From Dechloromonas sp. UBA6271 (GTDB lineage: Bacteria; Pseudomonadota; Gammaproteobacteria; Burkholderiales; Rhodocyclaceae), in the NCBI GenBank assembly GCA_002440665.1, contig DJUX01000064.1:1-37789 (forward strand): 37,789 nt of DNA, read 5' to 3'. A model generated the notes under the pieces. It was not told where the DNA came from, searched no databases, and saw only the letters and a program-made list of their open reading frames with translations. Made by a program: the position numbers and the translations under genes. Shown here piece after piece: positions 1 through 8,333 of this stretch; the first letter of the stretch is position 1, and each line of letters begins with the position of its first letter.

Positions 1-70
1 AATGGATAATCTGGGTTAAACACAACGAGAAATAATTCACGGAAGGTTCATATGGACGTGAACTATATTG

Positions 71-156
71 GCGTCAGCAACGGCAAACCACGCGAAAGCA
101 TGGGACGCAAAGCTTCAGGCCTTACCCCGGCTATGCCGGGAAGGTAGCTGGGCCGC
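71..156 (+). promoter_or_regulatory. GEMM-I (cyclic-di-GMP-I type) riboswitch aptamer
   Basis: The RNA matches the GEMM-I aptamer closely. A P1 helix forms between GCG-CAGC (71-79) and GCTG-CGC (147-156). GGCAAACC (82-89) opens P2, which is capped by a GAAA tetraloop at 93-96. The core GGGACGCAAAGC (102-113) and GGCC (118-121) follow, then a P3 hairpin with arms CCCCGGC and GCCGGG, and GGTAGC (143-148), the usual closing block. Known family members bind cyclic di-GMP, and a subclass binds 3',3'-cGAMP; the position-20 nucleotide that separates them needs a structural alignment. The aptamer lies in the leader of the gene starting at 243. No clear intrinsic terminator was seen between aptamer and start codon, so the expression platform is unresolved. 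A small stem (GTATC 165-169 with GATAC 177-181) follows it. Confidence 0.9.
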
Positions 157-242
157 ACACAAAGGTATCGCAATTTGATACTCGCTTGCGTTCTTGCGCT
201 GCAGCTTGCCTTTTACAAGTGTTAAGCATTCAGGAGAACGCA

Positions 243-701
243 ATGACTACTGCAGCTATCGAAATTCCGGATGAACTGATTGAGGCTCTAGACGCAGCGT
301 TGCGCAGTTGCTCCAAAGGTTTCATTTGCCTGGCCAATGAAGAGCGCGATTTTTGCGAGACGGAAGGTCAGCCAAAGGACAGCCTCGGCTTTGGCAACCT
401 TTGGAAAGAAAAAGACTATGCCTGGCGTGTGCTGCTCAATCCCTCATTTCAAGCGGAGGTAATGCTGGCAATCGGCAATCGCGACGATCATGAGGTGGCG
501 GAAGAGCAATTGAGTCAGGTTAGCCCTATTTTGGACGCTCTTTCGGAAGCCATGCCTGATGATGCGGTTATGGATTTGATGACAGAGGGCGACGGCGCAG
601 CCGAAGCGCTTTCCAATAAACTTTGTGGTTATTTCTCGCGGGCAAGATCTACATCACGAATGAAGAGAACAGCGGGCAACCACGCTTTCAACCCTGCCTA
701 G
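243..701 (+). CDS. Unknown 152-residue protein downstream of a cyclic-dinucleotide riboswitch
   Basis: I do not recognise this family. The ATG at 243 is chosen because AGGAGA (231-236) sits just upstream; a longer reading from 186 lacks a ribosome binding site. The product is acidic through its first 130 residues, with no signal peptide or membrane segment, and has Cys near residues 23, 31 and 38. The last 25 residues switch abruptly to a basic, Ser/Arg-rich composition. Reading one frame over from about position 635 gives a more ordinary tail (containing KIYITNEENSG), so a frameshift near the end is possible. It is the only gene between the riboswitch and the terminator at 720-757, so its expression is probably set by cyclic di-GMP or a related dinucleotide. 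Confidence 0.7.
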   Translation: MTTAAIEIPDELIEALDAALRSCSKGFICLANEERDFCETEGQPKDSLGFGNLWKEKDYAWRVLLNPSFQAEVMLAIGNRDDHEVAEEQLSQVSPILDALSEAMPDDAVMDLMTEGDGAAEALSNKLCGYFSRARSTSRMKRTAGNHAFNPA

Positions 702-719
702 CCTGGTGTCTTTGTCTCA

Positions 720-757
720 ACAAAGGGTGCAGCCCGATTTGGGTGGCCTTTGTGTTT
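720..757 (+). terminator. Intrinsic terminator after the riboswitch-controlled gene
   Basis: ACAAAGG (720-726) pairs with CCTTTGT (747-753). An inner CCC/GGG stem closes the loop and GTTTTAT follows. It ends the single-gene unit and also separates it from the convergent efflux operon. Confidence 0.7.
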
Positions 758-808
758 TATCTAAAGCCACTTTGACAATCTGCGTCAGATCAAGTCCCGG
801 CTTTCCTC

Positions 809-2065
809 CTAATCCAGATCCCATATCTTGTGCGCGTCGAGCAGCAGCCGGTAGCGCAGTTCGAGCGCTTCGAGCTGGGTCAGGCGGGCGGCGAGTTGCG
901 CGTCGTTGGCCAGGCGGCGGGCGGCCAGCAGGTCGTTGAGGTTGCCTTCGCCGAGCTGGTAGGCGCGCGCCGTCATGTCGGCGGCGCGGCTCAGGCGTTC
1001 GGCGGCGCTGCGGCTGGCGTTCCAGCTGGTCAGCGCGGCCTTGGCCGAGTGGTAAAGGGCGGCGGCCTCGGCTGTGGTTTTCTGGGTTGCCGCGGCCTCG
1101 CGGCGGTTGGCGACATCGGCTTCGGCCAGCGCGGCGCTGGCAACCGCATGGCGGGCTCCGCCGGGCAGGGGGATGGCGATGTAGGCACCGAGCACGTGTT
1201 CCTCGCCGCCGCGCTCGCGCGCCATCTGGACGCCTACCGTCGGGTCGGGCAGCCGGTCGCTCCCGGCGCGCCCGGCGGCAATTTGTGCGCGCCGGGTTTC
1301 GCCGCGCGCCACGCCGAGTTCGTGGCTGTGTTCGAGGATGGCTTCCAGCCATTCGCTCTCGCTGCCGGCGATGGCTGGCGGTTCGGCGATGCTGCCCGGT
1401 TCGTTCAGCGGCAGCCCGGGAAAGCGGCGGCGCAGGTCTTCGCCGGCGGTGGCCTGGCGTGCCCTGGCCTGGGCCAGCTGGGCTTCGGCCTGGGCCAGCG
1501 CAGCCTCGGCCTGGACGGCTTCGAGGCGGGCGGCGTCACCGAGTTGCTGGCGGCGCTGGACGGCCTTGGCCTGCCGTTCGAGCAGGGCGAACTGCTCGTT
1601 CCACTGCGTTGTCGCCGCATTTTCCTTGAGCCAGACGAACCAGTATTTGAGCAGGGTACGGCTGGCTTCGTGCAAGGCGTCGCCTTGTCCGGTCTCGGCG
1701 ATGGCAACGCCGAGCGCCCCGAGTTCGGTATCCGCCGAGGATTTGCCGGGCAGGCGCAGCGGCCGTTCGAGCTGGGCATTCCACTCGTTGTAGCGTTCGT
1801 CCGGGCCGCCCGACGGATAGACCCGGCGCTGGTGGGCGCCGAAACGCAGGTTCCATTCGTAGGGGCCGGCTTCGAGGCGGTTGCGGTTGGCTTCCTCGAC
1901 GCGCACCTGGCCGGCGGCGGCCTGTACCGTCGGGTTGGCGCGCAGCACGCGGGCGACGACTTCGGTCGGCGGCAGGTTTGGTGTCAGATTCGGCGTCGGT
2001 TCGGCAGCGACGGCGTTGATACTGCCTAATGCTGCGGTCAACAGTAAAAAACGGCCAATTTTCAT
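809..2065 (-). CDS. TolC-family outer membrane factor of a heavy-metal RND efflux system (CzcC/CusC type)
   Basis: A 418-residue outer membrane efflux protein, the exit duct of a tripartite pump. It begins with a Sec signal peptide (about residues 1-21, cleaved after AVAA). Two repeats of long Ala/Gln/Glu-rich helices follow (about 140-210 and 310-400), the usual alpha-barrel pattern of TolC proteins; the length is normal for CzcC-like members. No lipobox Cys is visible. The start ATG overlaps the stop of the DUF3240 gene as ATGA, so it is translationally coupled and last in the operon. It should dock on the adaptor (5443-6534) and pump (2357-5443). Confidence 0.9.
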   Translation of the reverse strand: MKIGRFLLLTAALGSINAVAAEPTPNLTPNLPPTEVVARVLRANPTVQAAAGQVRVEEANRNRLEAGPYEWNLRFGAHQRRVYPSGGPDERYNEWNAQLERPLRLPGKSSADTELGALGVAIAETGQGDALHEASRTLLKYWFVWLKENAATTQWNEQFALLERQAKAVQRRQQLGDAARLEAVQAEAALAQAEAQLAQARARQATAGEDLRRRFPGLPLNEPGSIAEPPAIAGSESEWLEAILEHSHELGVARGETRRAQIAAGRAGSDRLPDPTVGVQMARERGGEEHVLGAYIAIPLPGGARHAVASAALAEADVANRREAAATQKTTAEAAALYHSAKAALTSWNASRSAAERLSRAADMTARAYQLGEGNLNDLLAARRLANDAQLAARLTQLEALELRYRLLLDAHKIWDLD

Positions 2066-2364
2066 AGCCGCCCCATCTCGATTACCGGCACCAGCCAGAA
2101 AAACACGTTGGCGCGCGGCAGTTCGCTCTTGATCAGCGCCAGCACTGCACGCATGTTTTCTTCCGGGCCGACCGTGCGGATCTGGGTGCGCGGCGAGTGG
2201 CCGGCGACCAGTTCGCCGGGTTCGACCAGCTGTACGACCGAACCGTGGCCTTCGGCAACGCTGGCAGTGAAGCCGCGGACCAAGTCGGGCCGCGACAAGA
2301 GCAAGTCCTCGACGTGCTGGGCGACATCGTTGGGCATGACCAGCGTTAACAGGAGATTAGCCAT
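2062..2364 (-). CDS. DUF3240 family protein of the metal efflux operon
   Basis: A 100-residue protein matching DUF3240, small alpha/beta proteins often found between CzcA-type pumps and their outer membrane partners. The fold appears PII/ACT-like from alternating strands and helices (LLLTLVMP start, VFFWLVPV near the end), which is my inference. Its biochemical role is not established; a regulatory or metal-sensing role for the pump is plausible. AGGA lies eight bases before the ATG, inside the end of the pump gene. The gene overlaps the pump gene by 8 bp and the outer membrane factor by 4 bp. There is no signal peptide, so it is probably cytoplasmic. Confidence 0.85.
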   Translation of the reverse strand: MANLLLTLVMPNDVAQHVEDLLLSRPDLVRGFTASVAEGHGSVVQLVEPGELVAGHSPRTQIRTVGPEENMRAVLALIKSELPRANVFFWLVPVIEMGRL

Positions 2365-5300
2365 GGCGTTCCTCGTTGAAACTGACGGTGGATTTGACCC
2401 CGAAGCGGCGGAACAGGATGGGCAGCAGGACGAGGGTCAGCGCGGTCGACGTCAATAAACCGCCAATAACCACGATCGCCAGCGGGCGCTGCACTTCCGA
2501 GCCCGGGCCGCTGGCGAAAAGCATCGGCACCAGGCCGAAGGCGGCGATGCTGGCGGTCATCAGCACCGGGCGCAGGCGGCGTTTGGCGCCTTCGACGACG
2601 ACCTCGCCGACGGCCATGCCGCGCGCCAGCAGCTGGTTGAAGTAGGTGACCATGACCACGCCGTTGAGCACGGCGATGCCGAGCAGGGCGATGAAGCCAA
2701 CCGAGGCCGGTACCGACAGATATTCGCCGGCGAGCAGCAGGCCGAAGACGCCGCCGATCATGGCGAACGGAATGTTGGAAAGGACCAGCAGCGCCTGGCG
2801 CACCGAGCGGAAGGTCGAGAACAGCAGGAAGAAGATCAGCAGCAGCGCCACCGGCACCACGACCATCAGGCGCGCCGCCGCCCGCTGCTGGTTCTCGAAC
2901 TGGCCGCCCCAGGCCAGGCGGTAGCCTTCCGGCAGCTTGACGTCGCGGGCGACGGCGGCCCTGGCATCCTCGACGAAGCCGACCAGATCGCGGTCGCGGA
3001 CGTTGGACTGGATGACGACGTAGCGCTGGGCATTCTCGCGGTCGACCTTGACCGGGCCGTCGACGCGCTGGATTTTGGCGACGCTGGCCAGCGGTACGCT
3101 GCCGCCGCCCGGGACGCTCAGGCGCAGCGCCTCGAAATCGGCCGGCGAGGCAAGCAGGCTTTGCGGGCCGCGCAGGACGACTGGCACGCGCCGTCCTTGG
3201 TCGATGACGATGCCGACATTGCGGCCTTCGAGCAGGGCCTTCAGGTCGTTCTGGATGTCGTCGACATTGAGCCCGAATCTGCCTGCCGCCAGGCGGTCGA
3301 CCGCAACCTTCAGGTATTGGACGCCGTCGTTCTTCAGGGTGAAGGTGTCTTCGGCGCCGGGCACCTTCTTCACTGTCGTCACGATCTCGCCGGCCAGATG
3401 GTTCAGCGTCGCGAGGTCGGAACCGTAGACCTTGATCGCCAGGTCGCCACGGACGCCGGTCAGCATTTCCGACACGCGCATGTCGATCGGCTGGGTGAAG
3501 GAGAAGCCGATGCCGGGAAAGTCGGCCATCACGGCGCGTAGCTGGTCGGCCAGCCAGGCCGGGTCGGGGTTGCGCCAGGTGACGCGCGGCTGCAGGACCA
3601 TGAAGGTGTCGGTCTGGTTGAGGCCCATCGGGTCGAGACCGAGTTCGTCGGCACCGGCGCGGGCGACGATGGCCTTGACCTCCGGTACCTGCGCCAGAAT
3701 TGCCTGCTGTACGCGGCTGTCGATGGCGATGGTCTGGTCGAGGCCGATCGACGGCAGCTTTTCGAGTTGCATGATCAGGTCGCCTTCGTCCATCGTCGGC
3801 ATGAAGCTTTTGCCGAGCAGTAGGAAGGCGCCGGCAGCGGCGGCCAGCGCGATCAGGGCGCCAATCATGTAAGTCCGGCTGTGGGTCAGGGCTGAAGTCA
3901 GTACGCGGTCGTAGGCGGCGGCCAGCTTTTTCACCAGCCACGGCTCATGATGGGCGCCGCGCTTGATCAGGTAAGAGGCGAGGACCGGCACCACGGTCAG
4001 CGACAACAGCAGCGACGAGGCGAGGGCGAAGACAATGGTCAGCGCGACCGGTCCGAACATCTTGCCTTCCAGCCCCTGCAAGGTGAGCAGCGGCAGGAAG
4101 ACGATGATGATGATGACGATGCCCGACGTCACCGGCGCGGCGACTTCGCTGGCGGCGCGGAAGATCAGGTGCAGCGTCGGCAGGTTTTCCTGGGCCTCGG
4201 CCAATTGGCTTTCGACGTTCTCGACGACGACCACCGCCGCATCGACCAGCATGCCGATGGCGATGGCGAGGCCGCCGAGGCTCATCAGGTTGGCCGAGAG
4301 GCCGTACATCCGCATCAGGATGAAGGTGGCGAGCGCCGACAAGGGCAGCATCAGCGCGACCACCAGCGCCGCGCGCAGGTTGCCGAGGAAGGCGAGGAGC
4401 AGCAGCACGACGAGAACAATGGCTTCGAGCAGCGCCTTGGCGACAGTGCCGACGGCGCGCCCGACCAGATTGCTGCGGTCGTAGAAAGGCTCGATGGTGA
4501 CGCCTTGCGGCAGCGTCGGCGCAATCTCGGCCAGCCGCGCCTTGACGCCGGCCACGACGCTCTGCGCATTGGCGCCGCGCAGGCCGAGCACCAGCCCCTG
4601 CACCGCTTCGCCCTGGCCGTTGCGGGTCACCGCGCCGTAGCGGGTGAGGGCGCCGAAACGCACGTCGGCGACATCGCCGATGCGCACCACGTTGCCGTCT
4701 TTCGCCTGCAAAACGATGGCTTTTACGTCATCGACCGTGCGGATCGCCCCTTCGGCGCGCACCAGCAGCGATTCCTCGCCGTCGTTGAGGCGACCGGCGC
4801 CGTCGTTGCGGTTGTTGGCTTCCAGCACCGCCTGCAAGTCCTTCAGCGCCAGCCCGCGCGCGGCCAGGCTTTGCGGCTGCGGCACGACCTCGAAGGTGCG
4901 CACCTCGCCGCCCAGGCTGTTGACGTCGGCGACGCCGGGAATGGTGCGCAGCTGCGGGCGGATCACCCAGTCGAGCAGGGCGCGTTTCTTGGCCAGCGGC
5001 AGGTCGCCTTCTATGGTGAACATGAACATTTCACCGAGCGGCGTCGTGATCGGCGCCATGCCGCCCGTGGCGTCGGGCGGCAGGTTGGCCTGCGCGGCGG
5101 CCAGGCGTTCGCCGACCTGCTGGCGTGCCCAGTAGATGTCGGTGCCGTCCTCGAAATCGATGGTGATGTCGGTCAACGCGTATTTCGAAACCGAGCGCAG
5201 CAGGCGCTGGTGCGGGATGCCGAGCATTTCCTGTTCGACCGGTACGGCGAGGCGGGTTTCGACCTCCTCCGGCGTCATGCCCGGCGCCTTCAGGATGATC

Positions 5301-5443
5301 TTGACCTGCGTCGTCGACACATCGGGGAAGGCGTCGATCGGCAGACCGCGGAAGGCCTGCACGCCGGCGCCGACCAGCATGGCGGTCAGCACCAGCAGCA
5401 ACAGGCGCTGGGTTAGCGAGAAGCGGATCAACGCGGCCAGCAT
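2357..5443 (-). CDS. CzcA/CusA-family heavy-metal efflux RND inner membrane pump
   Basis: A 1028-residue proton-driven RND transporter of the HME family, the usual length. It has the N-terminal membrane helix (about 7-28), two large periplasmic regions and two six-helix membrane blocks. The TM4 motif reads AIGMLVDAAVVVVEN (395-409). This resembles the AIG-x3-DAA motif of Cus-type monovalent-ion pumps more than the DFG-x3-DGA motif of Czc pumps; Asp401 is the expected proton-relay residue. The periplasmic QPIDMRVSEMLTGVR segment looks more Czc-like. Metal specificity (Cu/Ag versus Zn/Co/Cd) therefore cannot be fixed from sequence. Its start ATG shares one base with the adaptor's stop codon, so the two are translationally coupled. 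Confidence 0.93.
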   Translation of the reverse strand: MLAALIRFSLTQRLLLLVLTAMLVGAGVQAFRGLPIDAFPDVSTTQVKIILKAPGMTPEEVETRLAVPVEQEMLGIPHQRLLRSVSKYALTDITIDFEDGTDIYWARQQVGERLAAAQANLPPDATGGMAPITTPLGEMFMFTIEGDLPLAKKRALLDWVIRPQLRTIPGVADVNSLGGEVRTFEVVPQPQSLAARGLALKDLQAVLEANNRNDGAGRLNDGEESLLVRAEGAIRTVDDVKAIVLQAKDGNVVRIGDVADVRFGALTRYGAVTRNGQGEAVQGLVLGLRGANAQSVVAGVKARLAEIAPTLPQGVTIEPFYDRSNLVGRAVGTVAKALLEAIVLVVLLLLAFLGNLRAALVVALMLPLSALATFILMRMYGLSANLMSLGGLAIAIGMLVDAAVVVVENVESQLAEAQENLPTLHLIFRAASEVAAPVTSGIVIIIIVFLPLLTLQGLEGKMFGPVALTIVFALASSLLLSLTVVPVLASYLIKRGAHHEPWLVKKLAAAYDRVLTSALTHSRTYMIGALIALAAAAGAFLLLGKSFMPTMDEGDLIMQLEKLPSIGLDQTIAIDSRVQQAILAQVPEVKAIVARAGADELGLDPMGLNQTDTFMVLQPRVTWRNPDPAWLADQLRAVMADFPGIGFSFTQPIDMRVSEMLTGVRGDLAIKVYGSDLATLNHLAGEIVTTVKKVPGAEDTFTLKNDGVQYLKVAVDRLAAGRFGLNVDDIQNDLKALLEGRNVGIVIDQGRRVPVVLRGPQSLLASPADFEALRLSVPGGGSVPLASVAKIQRVDGPVKVDRENAQRYVVIQSNVRDRDLVGFVEDARAAVARDVKLPEGYRLAWGGQFENQQRAAARLMVVVPVALLLIFFLLFSTFRSVRQALLVLSNIPFAMIGGVFGLLLAGEYLSVPASVGFIALLGIAVLNGVVMVTYFNQLLARGMAVGEVVVEGAKRRLRPVLMTASIAAFGLVPMLFASGPGSEVQRPLAIVVIGGLLTSTALTLVLLPILFRRFGVKSTVSFNEERHG

Positions 5444-6534
5444 TATTCGCTGCCGACGCCGGTCAACATCGCCTTGAGCCCGGAAACGCCGCGCACGGCA
5501 ACGCGCTCGCCGGCCTGCACGCCGTCGACCAGCACGCTGTCGCCGCCCTGACTGACGACACGCACCGGCCGCGCAGCGAAGCTCACGCCCTTGTCGTCAC
5601 TGGCAACCTGCACGAAGACCCAGGTCTTGCCGTCATGGCGCACCAGCGCGACGGCCGGCAGGCGTTGCTGCTGTTTGCCGGCCGGGCTGGCGATTTCGAC
5701 TTCGAGCACCTGGCCGGCGTGCAGGGTTTCGGCACCCTTGGCGATTTCGGCGCGCAGCAAAACCGTCTGGCTGGCCGGGTCGACCGCGCGGCCGATGGCG
5801 ATCAGTTTGCCGTTGATGTCACGGTCGGCGAGCTTGATCGCCATGCCTTCCTTGAGCGTGGCGGCCACCGGCAGCGGCACCTGGATTTCCAGCCACAGCG
5901 GCGTCAGCTTGACGATGCGGTAGATCGGCGTTGCCGCCTCGACGCGCTGGCCGAGCTGCCCGCCCTGTTCGAGCACGACGCCGTCGATCGGTGCGGTCAA
6001 CGCCAATGAAGCGCCCAATTTGCCCGGCGCGATGCCGGCCAGCGCCAGACCCTGCTGGCGTTCGCTGGCCTGGGCAGCGGCCTGGTTGGCGGCGGCACGG
6101 GTGGCTTGCAGGCGCGATTCGGCGATCAGGCCTTCGGCGAAAAGCTGTTCGTCGCGCTTGAGGTTCTGGCGCAGCAGGGCTGACTGGCTGCCGGCCTGCA
6201 GGGCATCGCGTTGCAGTTCCAGTCCCTGCGGGCTGGCCAGGCGGGCCAGCACTTGGCCGCGCTTGACCGTGGCGCCGGGCGCGACGGCGAGCATTTCGAG
6301 CATGCCGGAGACCGGGGCGGCGACGACGCGCATTTGTTCGTTGGGTACCAGCACGCGGGCCGGATAAACGCCCTGGCGCTGCTGATCGGCCTGGCCGACG
6401 AGCGCCGTTTCGATGCCCAGCGTGCGCATCTGGGAAGCCTGCAGCAACAGCGGTTCGCCAGCATTTGCAACGCCGGTGAACAAGGCAACCAGAAGCGCGG
6501 GCAAACAGGAAAAACGGGAGATGGCTCGGGACAT
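5443..6534 (-). CDS. RND efflux periplasmic adaptor (membrane fusion protein, CzcB/CusB type)
   Basis: A 363-residue membrane fusion protein linking the RND pump to the outer membrane channel. It has a signal peptide (about 1-25, cleaved after ANA), a lipoyl-like domain split by a helical hairpin (VSGMLEMLAVAPGATVKRGQ near 75-95 and APIDGVVLEQG near 185), then beta-barrel and membrane-proximal domains. No His-rich metal-binding N-terminal extension or Met-rich cluster like CusB is visible. It is the first gene of the four-gene overlapping minus-strand operon. The 87-bp gap to the upstream GNAT gene should contain the operon promoter; it holds TTAAGG-N4-ATTAA (about 6581-6595), a possible response-regulator repeat that I cannot assign. 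Confidence 0.9.
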   Translation of the reverse strand: MSRAISRFSCLPALLVALFTGVANAGEPLLLQASQMRTLGIETALVGQADQQRQGVYPARVLVPNEQMRVVAAPVSGMLEMLAVAPGATVKRGQVLARLASPQGLELQRDALQAGSQSALLRQNLKRDEQLFAEGLIAESRLQATRAAANQAAAQASERQQGLALAGIAPGKLGASLALTAPIDGVVLEQGGQLGQRVEAATPIYRIVKLTPLWLEIQVPLPVAATLKEGMAIKLADRDINGKLIAIGRAVDPASQTVLLRAEIAKGAETLHAGQVLEVEIASPAGKQQQRLPAVALVRHDGKTWVFVQVASDDKGVSFAARPVRVVSQGGDSVLVDGVQAGERVAVRGVSGLKAMLTGVGSE

Positions 6535-6621
6535 GGCTCGACTCGCGAAGACGCAGGCACCGAGTCTATTTTGCCCAGATTAATGTTTCCTTAACGCACC
6601 CGCCAAGGGCCGGCCGGACCG

Positions 6622-7194
6622 TTATTTTCGGCCGAATCGCAGCATTTTGCGAAAGAGCCGCGGCCAGATGCGGGGTTGCGGACTGGGCAGGTCCAGCGTA
6701 ACGAGCTTTACGCCAGCCTCCTCGCTGTTGTTGTCAACCATGAAACCATGCGCGCGGGCCAGCTTGAGCATGGCGCGGTTGTCGGCCAGGACTTGGCCTT
6801 CCATCTGGCATAGGCCGCGCCGCACCGCTTCGCGGATCAGGGTGCGCAGAATGCGGTGGCCGATGCGCTGGCCCTGCCAGGCGTCGCCGATCAGCAGCGA
6901 AAATTCGCAGCGCCGGCCGTCGCCGCAATCCACGAAGCGACCGCCGGCGAACGGAATTTCCTTGCCCTTTTCCGCATGCACGACGACCAGGGCGAATTCG
7001 GTGGCGGTGTCAAAATGGGTCAGCCGGTGCACCGTCTCGTCAGAAAATTCCCTGATCGCGCTGAAGAAGCGATTGCGCCGTGACTCGCTGGAGAGTTTGC
7101 CGAGCGATTCCTTGACCAGCGGCGCATCGCTTTTCAGCATCGGCCGCAGGGTCAGCCGGGTACCGTCGGCGGCACGCCAGCGCTGAGGCTTCAT
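6622..7194 (-). CDS. GNAT-family N-acetyltransferase
   Basis: A 190-residue GNAT acetyltransferase that transfers an acetyl group from acetyl-CoA to an amine or protein lysine. The N-terminal strand reads LTLRPMLKSDAPLV. The acetyl-CoA-binding loop is GDAWQGQRIGHRIL (about 107-120), a Q/R-x-x-G-x-G/A variant, and the terminal DNRAMLKLARAHGF (about 138-151) is the classic motif B region. It resembles the acetyltransferase domain of protein acetyltransferase Pat, without the large CoA-binding N-terminal part, so protein acetylation is possible but not shown. A GGAG lies 12 bases upstream of the ATG, a weak spacing. It lies 47 bp after the methyltransferase gene on the same strand and may be co-transcribed with it. 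Confidence 0.82.
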   Translation of the reverse strand: MKPQRWRAADGTRLTLRPMLKSDAPLVKESLGKLSSESRRNRFFSAIREFSDETVHRLTHFDTATEFALVVVHAEKGKEIPFAGGRFVDCGDGRRCEFSLLIGDAWQGQRIGHRILRTLIREAVRRGLCQMEGQVLADNRAMLKLARAHGFMVDNNSEEAGVKLVTLDLPSPQPRIWPRLFRKMLRFGRK

Positions 7195-7241
7195 CGTTTC
7201 ATGCGCTCCGGTATTCGGGGTACGAACCTGGCATGACCGCC

Positions 7242-8273
7242 TTAAACTCGCAGCAGGGCAATTTTCAGCGGCGCTTGCCCGTCATTGCTGGGGAAGTCTT
7301 CTTCCGGCGTAATCCATTCGAATTCGCGAATGGTCCGCCCAGCTTTCGCGGCACAACGCTGGAGCTGATCGGCCCACACTTCGCGGCTGATCTGGGCGGC
7401 GTTGTTGCAGCAAATCAGGGTGCCTCCCTCGGTTGTACACAGCAGCGCCGGTTTTATCAGCGCGGCGTAATCATTGACGATATCGACGACGCCGAACGGG
7501 CTCTTGGCATAGCGCGGCGGGTCGAGGAAAACGAGATCGAAGGCGCGTTGTTCGAGCTTGGGGAAAGCCGGCATTTTCTTGCCGCGCACCATGCCCGGCT
7601 GGCCGATGCCGGCGAGCTGGCGCATCGCGGCGAAGGCATCGCTGTGCACATAGCGCAGGCGGATCGGCAGGTCGTTGAGGCGGGCGTTTTCCTTGCCGAC
7701 CTTGAGGCTCGATTCGGCGAAATCGACATTCACGACGTGCGCGGCGCCGGCATTGGCGGCAGCGATGCCGACCCCACAGGTGTAGGCGAACAGGTTGAGC
7801 ACCGACTTGCCGGCGGCTTCCTGCATGACGCGGCGGCGGCCGGCGCGCAGGTCGAGAAAGAGCCATGGATCCTGGCCGGCATGGCGGCCCTGAACGAGAT
7901 AGCGGACGCCCATTTCGTGGAATTCACGCGGTTTCTGCGCTTCGGCCAGCACTTCTGCCGGCAGCGGGTTGGCGATGCGCGAATTGGCGCGGCTGCGGTC
8001 GTTGTAAACAGCGACCAGGCCGGGCAGGGCGGCGGCATAGAAGTTTTCGACCGCGACCCGGTCGTGGCCGTCGAGCGGCTCGTGGAAAGTCTGGATCAGC
8101 AGCAGGTCGCCGTAGCGGTCGACGTTGAGGCCGGGCCAGTTTTCGCCGGAACCGTTGAACAGGCGATAGGCGTTGGTGTCTTCGCCGTGCAGGCGCTCAA
8201 TGAGCGGCTGGCGGGCGGTGAAGGCGGCTTGCAGGAGGTTGGTCAGTTGCTGGGATGGCATGAATGCTTTCAC
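7242..8273 (-). CDS. Class I SAM-dependent methyltransferase, RlmI/RlmK-like (23S rRNA cytosine type)
   Basis: A 343-residue methyltransferase of the RlmI-like group. SAM motif I is VLNLFAYTCGVGIAAANAGA (about residues 168-187). The following NVD acidic residue and motif IV, FLDPPRYAKS, are as in enzymes that methylate C5 of rRNA cytosine. A PUA domain like that of E. coli RlmI (396 residues) is not obvious; the first 100 residues contain LNVDRYGDLLLIQ, typical of the central domain. The longest frame starts at GTG 8273; ATG 8261 four codons later is equally plausible, and neither has a strong ribosome binding site. The exact rRNA target is unknown. Confidence 0.82.
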   Translation of the reverse strand: MKAFMPSQQLTNLLQAAFTARQPLIERLHGEDTNAYRLFNGSGENWPGLNVDRYGDLLLIQTFHEPLDGHDRVAVENFYAAALPGLVAVYNDRSRANSRIANPLPAEVLAEAQKPREFHEMGVRYLVQGRHAGQDPWLFLDLRAGRRRVMQEAAGKSVLNLFAYTCGVGIAAANAGAAHVVNVDFAESSLKVGKENARLNDLPIRLRYVHSDAFAAMRQLAGIGQPGMVRGKKMPAFPKLEQRAFDLVFLDPPRYAKSPFGVVDIVNDYAALIKPALLCTTEGGTLICCNNAAQISREVWADQLQRCAAKAGRTIREFEWITPEEDFPSNDGQAPLKIALLRV

Positions 8274-8333
8274 GGAATGGGTGCAGCGATCACTGCGGAA
8301 AGGTGCCGCCGGAAAGCCGTGGAGGGTGCAATT

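Noticed and set aside
52..147. Thirty-one-codon open frame running through the riboswitch, with GGAAGG upstream
   Set aside because: Its sequence is fully explained by conserved GEMM-I aptamer blocks; protein coding is coincidental.
3947..5416. Long plus-strand open frame of 489 codons
   Set aside because: It is antisense to the RND pump gene; the product is low-complexity Gln/Arg/Asp-rich, typical of a GC-rich shadow frame.
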